Of a DNA stretch of 64,000 nucleotides, positions 22,035 to 34,261 are shown piece by piece (the first letter of the stretch is position 1; each line of letters starts with the position of its first letter). Position numbers and translations under genes: made by a program. This DNA is from Acanthococcus lagerstroemiae. Taxonomy: Eukaryota > Arthropoda > Insecta > Hemiptera > Eriococcidae. The DNA is taken from the NCBI GenBank assembly GCA_031841125.1, contig CM063113.1, forward strand, positions 19,117,312 to 19,181,311, in the 5' to 3' direction. Below the pieces are notes generated by a model. It saw nothing but the letters and a program-made list of their open reading frames with translations, was not told where the DNA came from and searched no databases.

Positions 22035-23993
22035 ATGCTGCTGTTCTTATCCGCGCTGTTTTTATGGCTGACGATGATTACCGTGTCAATTAGCGAACCA
22101 GTTGACGGGCTCGGAGACGACTTTTCTTTCGATAAACGACTGCTGGACGAGGATCCGCGGGATACATACAACAAAACGTTGGCTTCCAAGTCGAGCACCA
22201 TCCGAAACGATGGTTTAAGAACGTCTCGGATGCCGTCGGCGAATGTGTTTCCTAGCACCCCAAAGTATCCTGGACCACCTATGTTGCCTGACGGTATGGA
22301 TGCAGCGTCGCATCCACCGAACCGCGGTGGCTTCTTTACGCCGCCGTTACCCAAAGACCAGTTCAATTTTCCGTTCGCCGACAAGCCGACGTTGCGTGGC
22401 AGCAACTCGGATAGCATAGCCACCAACAAAAGGCCGCCGATACCGCCTCTCATTCCGAAGATTGAGAAAGAGAGGATACCGATCAAACGTCCAGATCTGG
22501 TCACGCAGTCTGACACAAAGAAGAAAACCATAAACACGCCTAGCGTTCAAAAGTTACCAGAAGCGTTGAACTACTCCGAGCCCAGTAGCAGTCCAAGTAG
22601 TACTACGCATCGCATAAACGATACGTTCGAGGTGGTCGTGCCAGTCGTACATAATATCTCGGTAAATAGCATACTGAGGATCCTGAACAACGGTAATAAA
22701 CACGATTACGTGGGCAGTAATAAGTCGCGACTGGAGCAGGAGCTGAAGACTTCGAAAACGTACTTCAGTCCGAGCACCTCGAAGCCACCGTCCTCGTCCA
22801 CGGCCCGCCCGGGCCCCGTGTACGAGGAGGAGAAGCGTCGCGAACCGCCGCCCATTTTCATGTACCCGAGTAACAACATCGAGCCGAACGTTAATCAGGA
22901 GATTATACTGAAGGAGCAGCAAGTTACGGAAGGGAAGAACGACTTCAACCCTCCGAACAAGTCCGTCCAGGAGTCGACTGAAGTAAACACGATGCCCGAT
23001 CATCCGGAGCCGCGGGCCAGGTATATACTAGGCATTGCCTGGGACATACACGTCTACCTGATAGCGATACTGTTCGCCATACTGGCTTGCATCTCAGCCT
23101 TCAGTCTGGTCCGAATGCGGGCCTTCAAATGGCTGCTGCCCTATGGCTACTTTTTCGCGGTGCACAGTCTGCTGACGGTGATCGGAGCCGTCCGCAGCAT
23201 CTACCTGTTCTACGACGCGTACAACATCAGCAAATCGTTTTCGGAGCCAGTCAGCAGGCTTATGCTGAACGTGGTCTTCCCCTTTCTGGTCTGCATCTTC
23301 GCGCTGATGTTCCTCTTCATCCTGAAGATCGTCGACCTGAAAACCGATTTCTACTACGCACGTAAGTCGAACTTGTTCCTCTCGCTGGTGGTCGCCTACT
23401 CGTTGTTTTCGGTCTGCATCGACCTGTACGCCGACCTGACCCCGTACACGTCCACGTTGATCCGGCTGTCGCAGTGTCTGTTCGTCTTTCTGTGCGTGCT
23501 GCTCGGCCTCACCTACATCGTGTTCTACCGGTACGCGAATCGCTCCTCGTTGCGTAAGCAAAACTCGGTGTACGGTACCGCGTTTACGGACCCGTTGCGG
23601 CCGTCGCTGGCCCATGCCATCCGCGTCATGCTGGCCACCTCACTGCTCAGTCTGCTGATGGCCGCCGTCCAGCTGATCGGCATCTTCTGCATATACGACC
23701 CGCTGAACAAGGACCAGCCGCACCCGTGGCTGTGGTGGGCGTTTCAGCTGTCGGTACGGGTCATCGAAGTGTCCATCTGCTTCCTGGTGTTCTGGGCGGC
23801 GGTGCAGCCGCTGCGCGGGGAAGATGAGAAGGAGACGCAGAGCCACAACTCAGCCACCGGCTTTCCGCTCTTCCCGTGGGGCGCCGGTGGCACGCCGCGC
23901 GGCAGCGACTACGGCGGCAATGGCGACGACATCTACCCAGCCATCTGCAAGTACACGCTGCGTGGGGCACCGGTGCCGCGCCGCGTTCCATAG
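22035..23993 (+). CDS. proline-rich seven-transmembrane protein, PRRT3/PRRT4-like
   Basis: One 652-codon exon. Residues 1-20 are a clear signal peptide (MLLFLSALFLWLTMITVSIS). Residues about 21-325 form a Pro/Ser/Thr-rich, low-complexity ectodomain with several NxS/T sites. Seven hydrophobic segments follow at about 338-359, 366-392, 409-433, 446-466, 475-498, 529-554 and 565-591. Between segments 5 and 6 is a cytoplasmic-type loop containing SSLRKQNSVYGTAFTDP. The proline-rich ectodomain before a multi-pass domain is the layout of vertebrate PRRT3/PRRT4, whose molecular role is not well known. Third codon positions turn strongly G/C-rich after about 22700, unlike the surroundings. The tail may be incomplete or spliced. 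Confidence 0.85.
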   Translation: MLLFLSALFLWLTMITVSISEPVDGLGDDFSFDKRLLDEDPRDTYNKTLASKSSTIRNDGLRTSRMPSANVFPSTPKYPGPPMLPDGMDAASHPPNRGGFFTPPLPKDQFNFPFADKPTLRGSNSDSIATNKRPPIPPLIPKIEKERIPIKRPDLVTQSDTKKKTINTPSVQKLPEALNYSEPSSSPSSTTHRINDTFEVVVPVVHNISVNSILRILNNGNKHDYVGSNKSRLEQELKTSKTYFSPSTSKPPSSSTARPGPVYEEEKRREPPPIFMYPSNNIEPNVNQEIILKEQQVTEGKNDFNPPNKSVQESTEVNTMPDHPEPRARYILGIAWDIHVYLIAILFAILACISAFSLVRMRAFKWLLPYGYFFAVHSLLTVIGAVRSIYLFYDAYNISKSFSEPVSRLMLNVVFPFLVCIFALMFLFILKIVDLKTDFYYARKSNLFLSLVVAYSLFSVCIDLYADLTPYTSTLIRLSQCLFVFLCVLLGLTYIVFYRYANRSSLRKQNSVYGTAFTDPLRPSLAHAIRVMLATSLLSLLMAAVQLIGIFCIYDPLNKDQPHPWLWWAFQLSVRVIEVSICFLVFWAAVQPLRGEDEKETQSHNSATGFPLFPWGAGGTPRGSDYGGNGDDIYPAICKYTLRGAPVPRRVP

Positions 23994-24080
23994 CATACGG
24001 CGACAATGGTGACGACAGGTACTCGACGATCTGATCCTGTATGCTGCGCACCGACACCGGTAACCAAGTACTGGGTAAGT
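23910..24080 (+). other. tail duplication and strong splice donor after the PRRT-like stop
   Basis: A segment encoding YGGNGDDIY (from about 23910) is followed in the next frame by a similar one, YGDNGDDRY (from about 23996), just past the stop. A strong donor, GGTAAGT, lies at 24075. This implies either a 3' exon downstream or a C-terminus disrupted by a frameshift. Confidence 0.4.
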
Positions 24081-24234
24081 TGTCTTCCTGAGAATCTGGA
24101 AATCAGAGGGACAGATCTGTTATTCCTTGATCCAGGGAGGCAGATTGAGAGCTAGCCGTCCATGAGAAAGACCGGCAGAGAAACAGACCCTCGGCTGTCC
24201 CAGTAGCCAGGCATGGGGGTCAATGATAAATGCA

Positions 24235-24905
24235 AAATCTTAAAATTGTGTGTTCTCCGAATGATGAACCTTGGAGTTGTACCCTCGGAACGTATGAATC
24301 CTTGATATAAACCCTGAAACGTTTGAGCTGTGGTGATGAAGATAGCAAACTCTTGGAGGCATAAACCCTCGTAAAATCTCGAGCGTAAAAATTGAAAATG
24401 CCAAACCCCAGGAGTGATGATTTTGAAACATCAAAATGTTAACCTTTGTACGAACATTGTACAGTATAGAAATTGAAAGCCTTGGCAATGACAATCCAGG
24501 AATCATGAACTCTGAAAGCTCTGAATTCTCGCAATTATATTTATGTGCCCCGGAATGGGTGAGTCCTTGAAATTATGAATTTTGGAAGTTGTGAACTCTG
24601 GAAATTGTTGACCTTTAGAATTACAAACCTTGAAATTGGTGAGCCGTGAAAAGTGTAAATCCTTGATATGAACCCTGGACATGTTCTGCGGTGGTAATGA
24701 TTTATTGACGTTTGCTGTGAACCCTGCCAGTGTTGATTATGAATCCTTGAATGTAGTAAACCCTCTAGATTATGAACTTCGGAGATTATTTACCCCAAAA
24801 GCTGTGAACCCTGGAAAATTGATTTTTGTGCCTATCAGTGGACTTCAGGTCTTTTCAACGGCATGCCCTCATTTATGAATCCTCACAATTGCAAATCTTG
24901 ATCAT
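24235..24905. repeat. degenerate GAACCCTGGAAATT-type tandem repeat
   Basis: Thirty or so diverged units of roughly 20-25 bp, built on 'tgaaccctggaaattatgaatccttg'. Most plausibly in the intron or flank of the PRRT-like gene. Confidence 0.65.
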
Positions 24906-27590
24906 CGTTAGTCGAGGTAATGATAATAGTGAACCTGGATGAACCCGGAGCATTCTCCGATTGGGGCCCAGTGACTTTTTAAATGTGTACATTTGTTTCT
25001 CGAACCCCATAGTTGTCGGTAATTAGGGAGGAATGCAGTGGACTAACTCTCCAAATGTCGTAGTTAAGCCTCATGTTACCGGGTACTCCAGAAAGTAGTC
25101 AAACAAACGGACAAATCGACAAACAGACCGGTGATTGGGTAGCAGGGCTGGCAGAACACAAGCGGCGAGGCGGGCCATCAGTCGCTCGTGTCGGCGGAAT
25201 ACTGAGCTGCCCCCCCCCCCTGGTATTTCGAAATAATTCGCTAGCTTGCCGGGGTCCATTTTATAGACTTGCTCTGTCTCTACTTCTGATTCAGTCCTGC
25301 ATTTCACGATGGAAGACGCGAGCTTATTGTTAGCACCGACTTGCCTTCAACCCCGTAGCGACGAAATTACTCTGTGATAACAAGGTCAGGTAATGGCCAC
25401 TGTCCGACCGGCCGAATGAGGCTGGAAGAGGGTATTGTTAGTGGTCACTGATTGGCCGGCCGTCTCGAGCGTGAGTTTGTAAAAGAAGCATCATAGGGCT
25501 CGGTAATTTCATTTGCTGTGAAAATGGAAAGGCTGTGCGTCAACTGGTGTCGAGAGAGAAGCTCGTAACCTGTCGGCGAGGGAAAAGGTTAATGGTAATA
25601 GAAAGCGGGTCGCCGGTGCTGGAAAAGTACAAATCGAAGGAAAGAGCATTTAGGTCGTTCTGTTGTAGACTTTGCTCACTCGAAATGCGGAAAACGAATG
25701 TGTATGTCGATCAGTATACTCTCTTCTCACCCCTGCCCTTTGGGTTTCATTTTTACGGAACTAACCTTTTTGTACATGGGCGGTGTAATTTTGCTGTTTA
25801 ACTTTTTACGATGCGTACAGCAGTGCCTGTAAATTGATGAACGGATGGTTGAACTCTCTTTATTTTTCTTCCTTTTCGTGCTCGTGATTGAAAACGAACT
25901 TGTTGGGTTTCCTTTTCCCCCTGTTTTTGGTCGTGCTTCGCACTTGTGTTGCCCTGGATTAGGTGGAGAGTAGAAAAAGTAATTGGGCTGTGAAAACTAA
26001 CGAATAGTCGGAAAGGTTGGTTAGAGAATGAATAATTGGGGGGGGGAGTAAGCCATTTTTCTTTTATACAGGATGTCCAGAGTAAGAGATCAACGTGGAT
26101 AGACGAACTTTCAGAAAGCAAGAAATACTGTCTGAAATACTGTTTGATGAGAATGCTTAGCCTGAAACACATAGAACGGTGTAAGGTGTTTCACCGTCAT
26201 TACAGTAGAATTCGTCAGGTGGTGTTGCCTATCTCGAACATCCAAAAGGAAATTCCGATCTTACATTGCCTCGGAGAATAGAAATTTGTGGTCTTGAGAC
26301 ATGTATTGTACATATCGTGCAAATTGAAGGATCATTTCCAGTATCATGATAAAGCATCATAGGACTGGCTAGTGGTCTCATCTTTCCTTGCACTAGAAAT
26401 CTGGTCTTATATCTCTCCCTCGCTGCGAAAAGCCCTCGGAGGGTCGTATCGCTGATATCCGAAAAATTGCAGGGGCAGGCGTGTTTTCTTTGAATTTAGC
26501 CAATCTGAGAGACCGTGAGTCAGACAGTCTAGGATTGTACTTTTCCCTCGTATTTACTTTGTAAGTACAAGGAAGAAATGGTTTTTACCTTCCTTTGGCA
26601 AGAGCACTGATTTAGAAATGCCCCTTGGTCACAAAGACCGTGATCTAGGTGATCTTCACGGTTAATTCCTATCAACCTGTTCCGGGTGTAAGCTACACTT
26701 AATAATACCTGTAAATTCGGAAAGCTAACCGCATTGGTTTTCGGTTGCGGTGTTTGAATTCTCTGACCAAATTCCTTATTCAACTTTTTTCACAATCGCC
26801 CACGGGATCTTTTGGGAAATGCGTTTGAAGGAAGAATACATGCATGTGGAGGATGATGAAGAAATGCAAGAAAATAAGATTTTGCTCGTCGAATGAGGGA
26901 CAGAGTGTATGTAACCCGATCAACTGGTTAGCTGGACCATTCCCTCAGGGGTATACTAATAGCAGATACGAGTATGACGAACCAGAAGTATTCCAGCTGT
27001 CCCGGGGTTTTAGCTTTGTTATAGGCTAATTAATTGGTTGGCTGGATTGCTGTTTGTCTGTCAACTGAAGAAGTTGGATTCAAAACTGACACTTGTCATT
27101 TTATTCCAAGGTGTAAATATGGATGCAGGAATATCTATTGCTGCGCCTGTGGACACGGAGTCTGTAATATATATCGCACATTCACAGGCGCAGTAAAATA
27201 AATTCCTGCACTCGTGTGCAGTATTTTGCCTACTTGCATGATTGGAGTAAAATGGTAAGTGTCTGTTTTGATTCTAACCTCTTCCGGACTGACTGACTGG
27301 CCGACTGCTGAGTGATTTATTAGCTGTCTGGTAAGCCGACCACGTGACTCCACCTTTGGGGGGTGCTATTAGTAACAGATATGCGGAGAGGGTAGGTAAT
27401 CCGAAGAACACTGGTACTTTTGTTACCCAACCAGCTGGTTAGGTGATTATGTGACCGCCCGATAAGGGTCTGTTCTAATGCCAGGTTAGGACATGACAAA
27501 ACCAAGGTACATATGTTGTCCTGGGGATTATGGCCTCAGTATGATGCCTTTATGCGTGAATGCGACTGCCGTGGAGTATGTGATGGCTGG
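24906..27590. other. no gene recognised
   Basis: Short open frames on both strands lack conserved motifs. There is an 11-base C run at 25210 and a 9-base G run at 26038. It could be intron of the PRRT-like transcript. Confidence 0.35.
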
Positions 27591-28020
27591 ACTAAGTGTG
27601 TGATTGGCTAATTGGCTGGCTACATCTGTTCGTCTGTTAGTTGGATTGACTCACTAACGGACTACTGGCTGACAATGTGACTATTGGATGACTGGGCCAC
27701 CGGTGGATGATTACTACATGACTGCTGCTTATTTGATTGATTAGCTGATCTTTAGTTGATAATGTGACTACTGACTGGGCGACCTCTGACCGTCCACATG
27801 ACTACTGGTTTGCTGTACAACCGCTGGCTGACTGTTACAGAATATCTGTTTATTGGAGACGTGGCTCTGTTATTGGTTGATTGACTGACTGGCTGACTAC
27901 GTGCCAATTAAGTATGTCTGATACACTGGCTGACTGGCTTCCTGGTTGGCTGATCGCTTGCTAGTTACATGCCTGCTGCTGATTATGTCTGACTGTCTGT
28001 CTGTCTATCTGCCTTACCCA
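27590..28020. repeat. degenerate CTGACTGGCTGACTAC-type repeat
   Basis: Words such as 'ctgactggctg', 'gactactgg' and 'ttgattgactgac' recur through about 430 bases, forming a decayed short-period tandem array that ends in (CTGT) repeats near 28000. Confidence 0.65.
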
Positions 28021-28985
28021 CTCATTTCAAGAAGTCGATACGTATATTCCCAACATCCCAACAAATTGAAGCATACCCCCTCGAGTTAATCCTACCTAGG
28101 TCTCCTCCCCCTCAGTGCAGATTCCTTCTGTTTTCTAAGAAATCAACTCGCTCATTCGAATTGAGGTCTTCTGCATTCGAGAACGCGATCACGGCCGCTG
28201 TTTGAGAAAGAAGAAAAGGAACTGAAAAAGTAAGCCGACTGTCGTTGGGTCCGCAAGACGTGGTCGTAAATCAGCGCGTCGATTGATAAATTCTCGCAGT
28301 TGAAATTAGTTGGTCGGTCATCTGTGGTGATTTACGGGTTCACGTGAAATTAGAGTAATAAAAAGAGAAAAATGTAGGTTTTATTAAAACTTCGACAGGC
28401 CGGAACAGAGAGAAGAGAGTTTCTCGAGAAGGTATTATCGTAGCGAGAAGAGAAATTACGAGTTGGGGTATTCAGTTTTGGCCAGTTGGAATATTCGAGA
28501 CCAAACTTTCAGTACGCGCCTGTACCCCGAAATTGACGAAATTTGGTTTCGGAATCGGAGCTAAGGGAACACTGATCATGTCGTCGGTCAATTTTGGGCG
28601 AATTGAATCGAAATCGGAAATCCCCGATTTGCGAAATTAACCCTCTAGATTTTTCGTTTTTGTGTTGCCCGGAGGAGGGGGGATGAATGTCCTTTTCTAG
28701 GATAAAGTGTCGTATGAGAGGTGCGTTTGCATGCAACGAGTTCGATTTTTGTATGGGATCGGATGATGGAACTTCTAACTTGTAATCTCTTTGTTTTCTC
28801 GCATAAAAATAATTTTTTCCCATGTTATCACTGTAATTTACCAATGGAAAAGTTAATTTCATAACATAATAAGTCCATCTGTTGAGTATTCCAATTCCAA
28901 AACGCAGTAAGTTCATTCTCTGTGTTTCCAGGTAGACTTGCGAGCCGATGGTCGGCGGCGGTTCTATTTTAGACAATCTCAGATA
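28021..28985. other. no gene recognised
   Basis: Mixed sequence. A 155-codon open frame on the minus strand (28509-28976) shows no domain, signal or family resemblance that I can see. Confidence 0.3.
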
Positions 28986-28989
28986 ACTT

Positions 28990-29655
28990 CAGGGCTGCCA
29001 TTTTTTGGAAAACTTGGAAAAGTCATAGGATGTGGATGGTCACAAAAAAGTCATTAAAAATTCATGCAGTTTTCATCCGAATCATAGAATGTTGGTTCTC
29101 TGAATGACAAACTAGGTTTATGCCTTGTATTCTATCAAAATTTATTGTCAATGATTAATCACGTTTGAAAAAGGAAAATGTTCCCCCCCCCTTCAGAAAA
29201 ATATCCAGGATGGCCACTTTTTTGGAAATCCTGGAAGTCAGGGAAAAGTCAGGGAATTCTGTCAGACCTGAAAACATCAGGAAAAAGTGAGGGCATTTTG
29301 AAGACAATTTTATGATGTGGAAGTATTGTACAATATTCTCTGTCAGACCCAGTTGAATATATTTTTTTAAATAATTTGTTTGTTACGAAAAAGTTGGAAA
29401 ATGGACTGAAAAAATCTGGAAAAGTCAGAAAATTTTATCCCGGAAAAAAGTGAACACCCTGATATCAGAGTCATGTACTTTTTTCTTGCTGGTGTTACGA
29501 TTAGGATTATGAGGGGGGGGGGGGAAGTCGTGCCAAAACCCATACATAACTCCTTCCCCACCCGAAAGAAAAAGTCATGTAAAAATAGACCTGGAAAACC
29601 TGGGAAAGTCATGGAAAATCATTCTTGAAAAAAGTAAGAACCCTGATTTTTTTTT
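28990..29655. mobile_element. nested CAGGGTG-family elements (AAGTCAGGGAA type)
   Basis: Sequences of the kind 'cagggctgcc', 'tggaaaagtcagggaatt' and 'gtgaacaccctgat' recur in both orientations. Right ends complement the CAGGGTGTCC start seen in sister copies at 29929, 31418 and 33589. No transposase frame. Confidence 0.5.
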
Positions 29656-29928
29656 GAATTTGGAAAACCAAATTTAAATTTTGAAAAAAAGGTGATTGAC
29701 ATTAACTTTCAAAAGTATTGAATTGAATTTGAACTGCTGCCCAAAATTTTGAAGACATTTCCCTTCTAAATCTCTATCTCCAAGCTCCACGGGAGATTGA
29801 AATCTGGAGGTTGAATTCTGGACGTATTTTATATTACCGTGAGATTTTTCATGTCGCTGAATCCATTTTTGAGGTCACTTTACACCTACCCATGCCCTAA
29901 TGCACCATTTTCGATTCCAGCATAATCA

Positions 29929-30513
29929 GGGTGTCTACCAGTCAAAAGTCATGAATTCAGTTGTATATTTAATTTGCTTTCTTCAAAAAAATTATAAATT
30001 CTCTCCAAATTTGATAAAAGAAGATGAATTTTTAATGTACATTTTCTTAAATGTATCATTTTTATTATCTTCCTTTTCAAATGAAGAGTCCTGGAAAGAC
30101 AGAGCTTATCTGCATTGTTTTTTTTTCTTTTTTTTTTCAGTATTCCGTTAAGGTTGATAATATGAGGCTCTTGAAGAGTAGAACTCGGTGAACCACTCAA
30201 AGAAGGGAGAATGGGGGCCTTACCACAGCCAAAAACGCATTTAAAGTTATTGCACACAGGGAAGAAAAGGGCCATCTTCAGATCGATAAGTGGAAGAAGG
30301 GGGAAATGGAAAAATTGGTTGTTAGCCCCTTTCTTCCCTGGACTCTTCATATGTGAACTCCAAAATATTAGCAAAGGAAAAAATTGAACATGTACTACTA
30401 AAACGTCAAAGTTAGTTTTTATTTTTGTAATTTAGGACCCCCAACATGAATATTGTGAGCCCATGAAAAAGTCATGAATTTCCCAAATTTTATTCGGTAG
30501 ATGCCCTGATAAT
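29929..30513. mobile_element. CAGGGTGTCTAC-family non-autonomous element
   Basis: The left end TCAGGGTGTCTACC and right end GGTAGATGCCCTGA are imperfect inverted repeats, and the words 'aagtcatgaatt' match inversely just inside. The interior has no coding sense. Confidence 0.6.
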
Positions 30514-30519
30514 ACTCGA

Positions 30520-31417
30520 AACCAACGACTTAGAACACCACTATTTCGACAGTTCCCTCAGATTTCTTATTTTGGTTATTTCAAGCCTCTGACATTTGGA
30601 TTTTAGGACCAAAATCGAGGCCAGATTGAAAATCTGATTTAATGTATGATCAGCGATACCAAAAAACCCTATCTTGATCATTTTCTCAAATTTTCATATT
30701 AATCATTTCCAAACGTGACGTTTTGATTTTGGAGCAGAAATCAGAGCCAGATCAAAAACTTCATTTCATATTCAAAATCCGCGACCAAAGATAAGACTGA
30801 ACTCTGGGTAGATACATGTTTCTGTAGGGTGGGTAGGTAAATTTGTACACCAAATGGGAAGTTTGATTAGTAATAATGCTTATACTTATGACAATGAACG
30901 ATATTCCTAGCTTACTCTGTTCCGATTGTGTGCTCAAACTCTTTATTTTGGTAATGATAAATGTGAAATTCGGATTTTGGGGCTGATATTGGGACCGGAT
31001 CAACAAAAATTGATCTCATATTAGAAAATGGCTACTCAAAACTGTATTCTCATAAGTCACTCAAATTTTTTTTTTTTGATCATTTCAAATGTGAAATTTG
31101 GATTTTGGGGCCAGATTGGAAATTTGATTTTACATTCGAATTCCGCGACTAAAAAAATCTACTTCGACAGTTTACTCAATTTTTTTAATTTTGTGACTTC
31201 AAGTGTGAAATTTGGATCTTGGACTGAAATGAGAAATTCCATTTCGTAATTGAAATAGGCGATCAAAAAACTTTGTTTCTATAGTTTGTTCAATTTTGTT
31301 ATTTTTGTTATTTAATGTGTAAAATTCGGATTTGGGGATCAAAAGCGGACCCAAATTAAAAATCTGATTTGATATTTGAAATCAGCGACTTGTAGCAAAC
31401 CTATTTCAATAGTTAGT
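30520..31417. repeat. diverged tandem repeat, period roughly 125-130 bp
   Basis: About seven units each contain a version of 'tgtgaaatttggattttggggcc', 'agattgaaaatctgattt' and 'gcgaccaaaaaacctatttcgatag' in the same order. It lies between two CAGGGTG elements. Confidence 0.7.
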
Positions 31418-31707
31418 ACAGGGTTGCCTTTCTTCTGGAAATCATAGAAGTCAAGGAAAAGTCAGGGAATTCTGTGAGACCTAGTAAAGTCAGAGAAAAG
31501 TCAGGAGATTTTGAAAGAGAATCAAAAAGTTGAGGAATTTTGAAGAAAATTTCATGATGTGAAAGTATTGTACAATTTTCTGTCAGACTCAATTTTGATT
31601 TTTTAAAGTAATTTGTTTGTTACGAAAAAGTTGAAAAACGGACTGGAAAATTGAAAAATCTGGAAAAGTCAGGGAATTTTATCCTCGGAAAAAAGTGGAC
31701 ACCCTGT
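31418..31707. mobile_element. CAGGGTG-family element, ~290 bp
   Basis: It begins ACAGGGTTGCC and ends GTGGACACCCTGT, an imperfect inverted pair. The interior closely resembles 29201-29460, including 'gacctgaaaa/gacctagtaaa' and 'gaaaatttcatgatgtgaaagtattgtaca'-type words. Confidence 0.6.
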
Positions 31708-33588
31708 GCCTTCTCGTTTAAAATTCAAAGCTGGCTGTACGTTCCAACCCCACTTATAGCAGGGGAAGATTTTTTGACCCCCGTATTAACTGGGGACCTT
31801 ACCAATTTCGAGTTTCAAACAAAGAGGGTTCGTCTTCAGAGAGACCCTTTTTTTTTGTTCAGTGAAGTACTTGAAAACTTGAAATTCGGATTATTCTACA
31901 CTAGTACCGTTATTCTGCATGTGTAGAATAAATGTAAAAAAAAATTTATTATTGTACACACGTTATTCTACGTTATTCGCATTATTTTACCGCGGACTTA
32001 CAGCACAACCCTGTATAGAACTTGGTGGAATTTTTTTCTAACTTGACCCCGGTGTTTTGAAGACAAGAAATCGAGTCGTATGTAAAGTATTCCAGCTTAG
32101 TTTGCCAAACCAGCGCAGAGTGACGGGAAGAACGTTACATGCGAGTGTGGCCTGTACTCAACATTGAAGGGGCTACCAATCTTCGAAGCTTGAAATTAGT
32201 GAACTTTCATAGCCAGTCTGATAACTCGTTTTAATTCAGAATTTTTTTCGAAGCTAATCAATGTGTAGCTCATTAACAAGATAACAGAAATTACCGAACT
32301 TGATGCGGAAGGAGCTCTACCAGTTTTAAAACTCTAATTATAAAATTTAAGTAACGTCGAAGTGCACAACTTCCAGTTATTGTAGCTCCTTCGATTTTCG
32401 AGGTCGGTAATAAGCGGTGATAGTAATATTTCTTTTTCTTTCAAAATAGCCACGATTCATAGCCGTTTCTGACAAATGACTTTTTGCTCAGTGAAATTTC
32501 ATCCGTAAATTTTGAAATTCTCAAATTTGGAGACGAATTTTGTCCGCGAAAATGTCTCGGCGATTTGTTTCGAAGGGTAGTAGGAAATAGTCCGCCGAAA
32601 ATGAAACAAGTATTAACACCAGTTGCCTATCTCGAAAATTGAGAAGGCGTTATAAAAACTGAAACTTGGGCACGTTAACAATTTTATTCCAAGTTGTATG
32701 TCTCGAATTTTGAAATTGATTGAACTCCTTCCATATCAAATGTAGGCAATTCAGTTGTGTAGCGTTTTCAATTTCAAGTGTAAGCTGCACTTGTACACAT
32801 GTTTGATTCTGTCTCCTATCGGCCTTACATTACTGAGCTGAAATATATCCTGTGTATAATTTCTCGTCGAGTGAGTGAAACCGCGTAAGCGAACCCCCCG
32901 CTCCTTCCCCCTTACGTACACTTTCGCCGTTCATTTCCGGAACTTTAAGAGATTGGATCGACGCCTTCTCGCCGCGCTCGGGTCTCACTTTCTTTTTCTT
33001 TTTTTTTTTCTTTTTTTTCGCAGGGCGAGAAACATTTACGTAGTCCTCGTTGAATTTTAATTTTTATGCGTCTCGTATACGCCCCTGATGAGGGTGGGTT
33101 GGTGTGCTGTAGAGGGCCGAATTGACGAACACGATCTCGATAATGGGCGAGTGTATATAAGAGAAATACTCTCGTTACAGAAACGGAGTTTAAGTATATT
33201 CGCGAAAAGATTGATGCGATCTCGCGGCGCTTTCTCGAGCTTTATTTTACCCCGCCGCAAATCAAGTCGCGAGCTTTTTCTGTCGCGCATTTTGAAAACC
33301 TTCTAACTTTCCTCTCTTTGTACTTTTCGTTCGCTGCCGACGCCTCCGTACTCTGTTCTTTTCTCCTTTGGTCATTACTTCGGTCGTGTGTGGGGTTTGA
33401 TGTACACGCCATTATTGTTGTTTTATTGTCGAAGTTGGCCGCTCTGTTGATGTGGAATCGATTGCGGTTGTGTTCGCCACCAATGCCGGACTCGAGTGTG
33501 TAGATGTGCTGGTCATATGGACTTTCAAGGCTAGAACGAGAGAAAACTTTTCATTTTTTGCCCCCTTTCCTCCCGCATTGGTTTTATT
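31708..33588. other. no gene recognised
   Basis: AT-rich DNA becoming more CG-rich from about 32870. Short open frames carry no recognised motif. A T-rich tract lies at 32990-33017. Confidence 0.3.
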
Positions 33589-34000
33589 CAGGGTGTCTAC
33601 CGGCCATACACGTCATACAAGTCGTACACAGGGTGTCTACAAGTGCTGAAAAGTCCTGAATTTTGAAAGTAGATCCTGCAAGTCCTTAAAGTGGTGAAAT
33701 TTAAAAAAAAAATTGAAGAGTCCTTCATTTTCTGTTAGAAATGCTGAAAAACAAATTTTGGACGATTCCTGTGATTGGTCATTAAAAAATGTAGTGCAGG
33801 ATCTGTATTCACAAGAAGGGTGTAAGTAGAGAAGCAAAAAGGAGGGAGGGGTAAAGGGGATAAAACAATTGGAAAATTCGAGAAAAAAAAAAGATTTGCC
33901 CACTCAGGGAACAGATGGAAAATATGCCAGCTACAGTCCTGCAAGGGGTCTGAAAAATTACTTCATTTTTACTTTTTAATTTCTGTAGACGCCCTGAAAA
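33589..34000. mobile_element. CAGGGTGTCTAC-family element, copy A
   Basis: Two starts, CAGGGTGTCTACC (33589) and CAGGGTGTCTACA (33628), precede a body ending TGTAGACGCCCTG near 33996, which complements the start. GTCATACAA occurs on both outer sides and may be a remnant duplication. Confidence 0.6.
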
Positions 34001-34011
34001 GTCATACAATG

Positions 34012-34180
34012 CCTTTGATTACTTAGGAATTTGGTAATTCTTCCTTAACAATCGCAATATATCTTATCAAAGTGTGATCAAATTGAAATTAGTTCCCTTT
34101 GATTACTTAGGAATTTGGTAATTCTTCCTGAACAATCGCAATATATCTTATCAAAGTGTGGTCAAATTGAAATTTAATCG
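34012..34180. repeat. 84-bp tandem duplication
   Basis: The unit starting CCTTTGATTACTTAGGAATT occurs at 34012 and 34096 with only a few mismatches. A third, decayed copy starts near 34640. Confidence 0.85.
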
Positions 34181-34261
34181 AAAAATTGTGTTCTTTGCAA
34201 CGTTTTTGCAATAATTCGTTCGTAATTACTTACGTTTCTTCAAGATTTTCGTTTGCAATTA

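Noticed and set aside
23094..23615. 173-codon open frame antisense to the PRRT-like exon
   Set aside because: A shadow of the G/C-rich third positions of the real gene; Arg/Gln/Asp-rich translation without motifs.
28509..28976. 155-codon minus-strand frame
   Set aside because: No conserved motif, ordinary composition for chance, no neighbours supporting a gene.
33081..33140. hammerhead ribozyme (CTGATGAG at 33085)
   Set aside because: No GAAA core or pairing stems at the needed positions.
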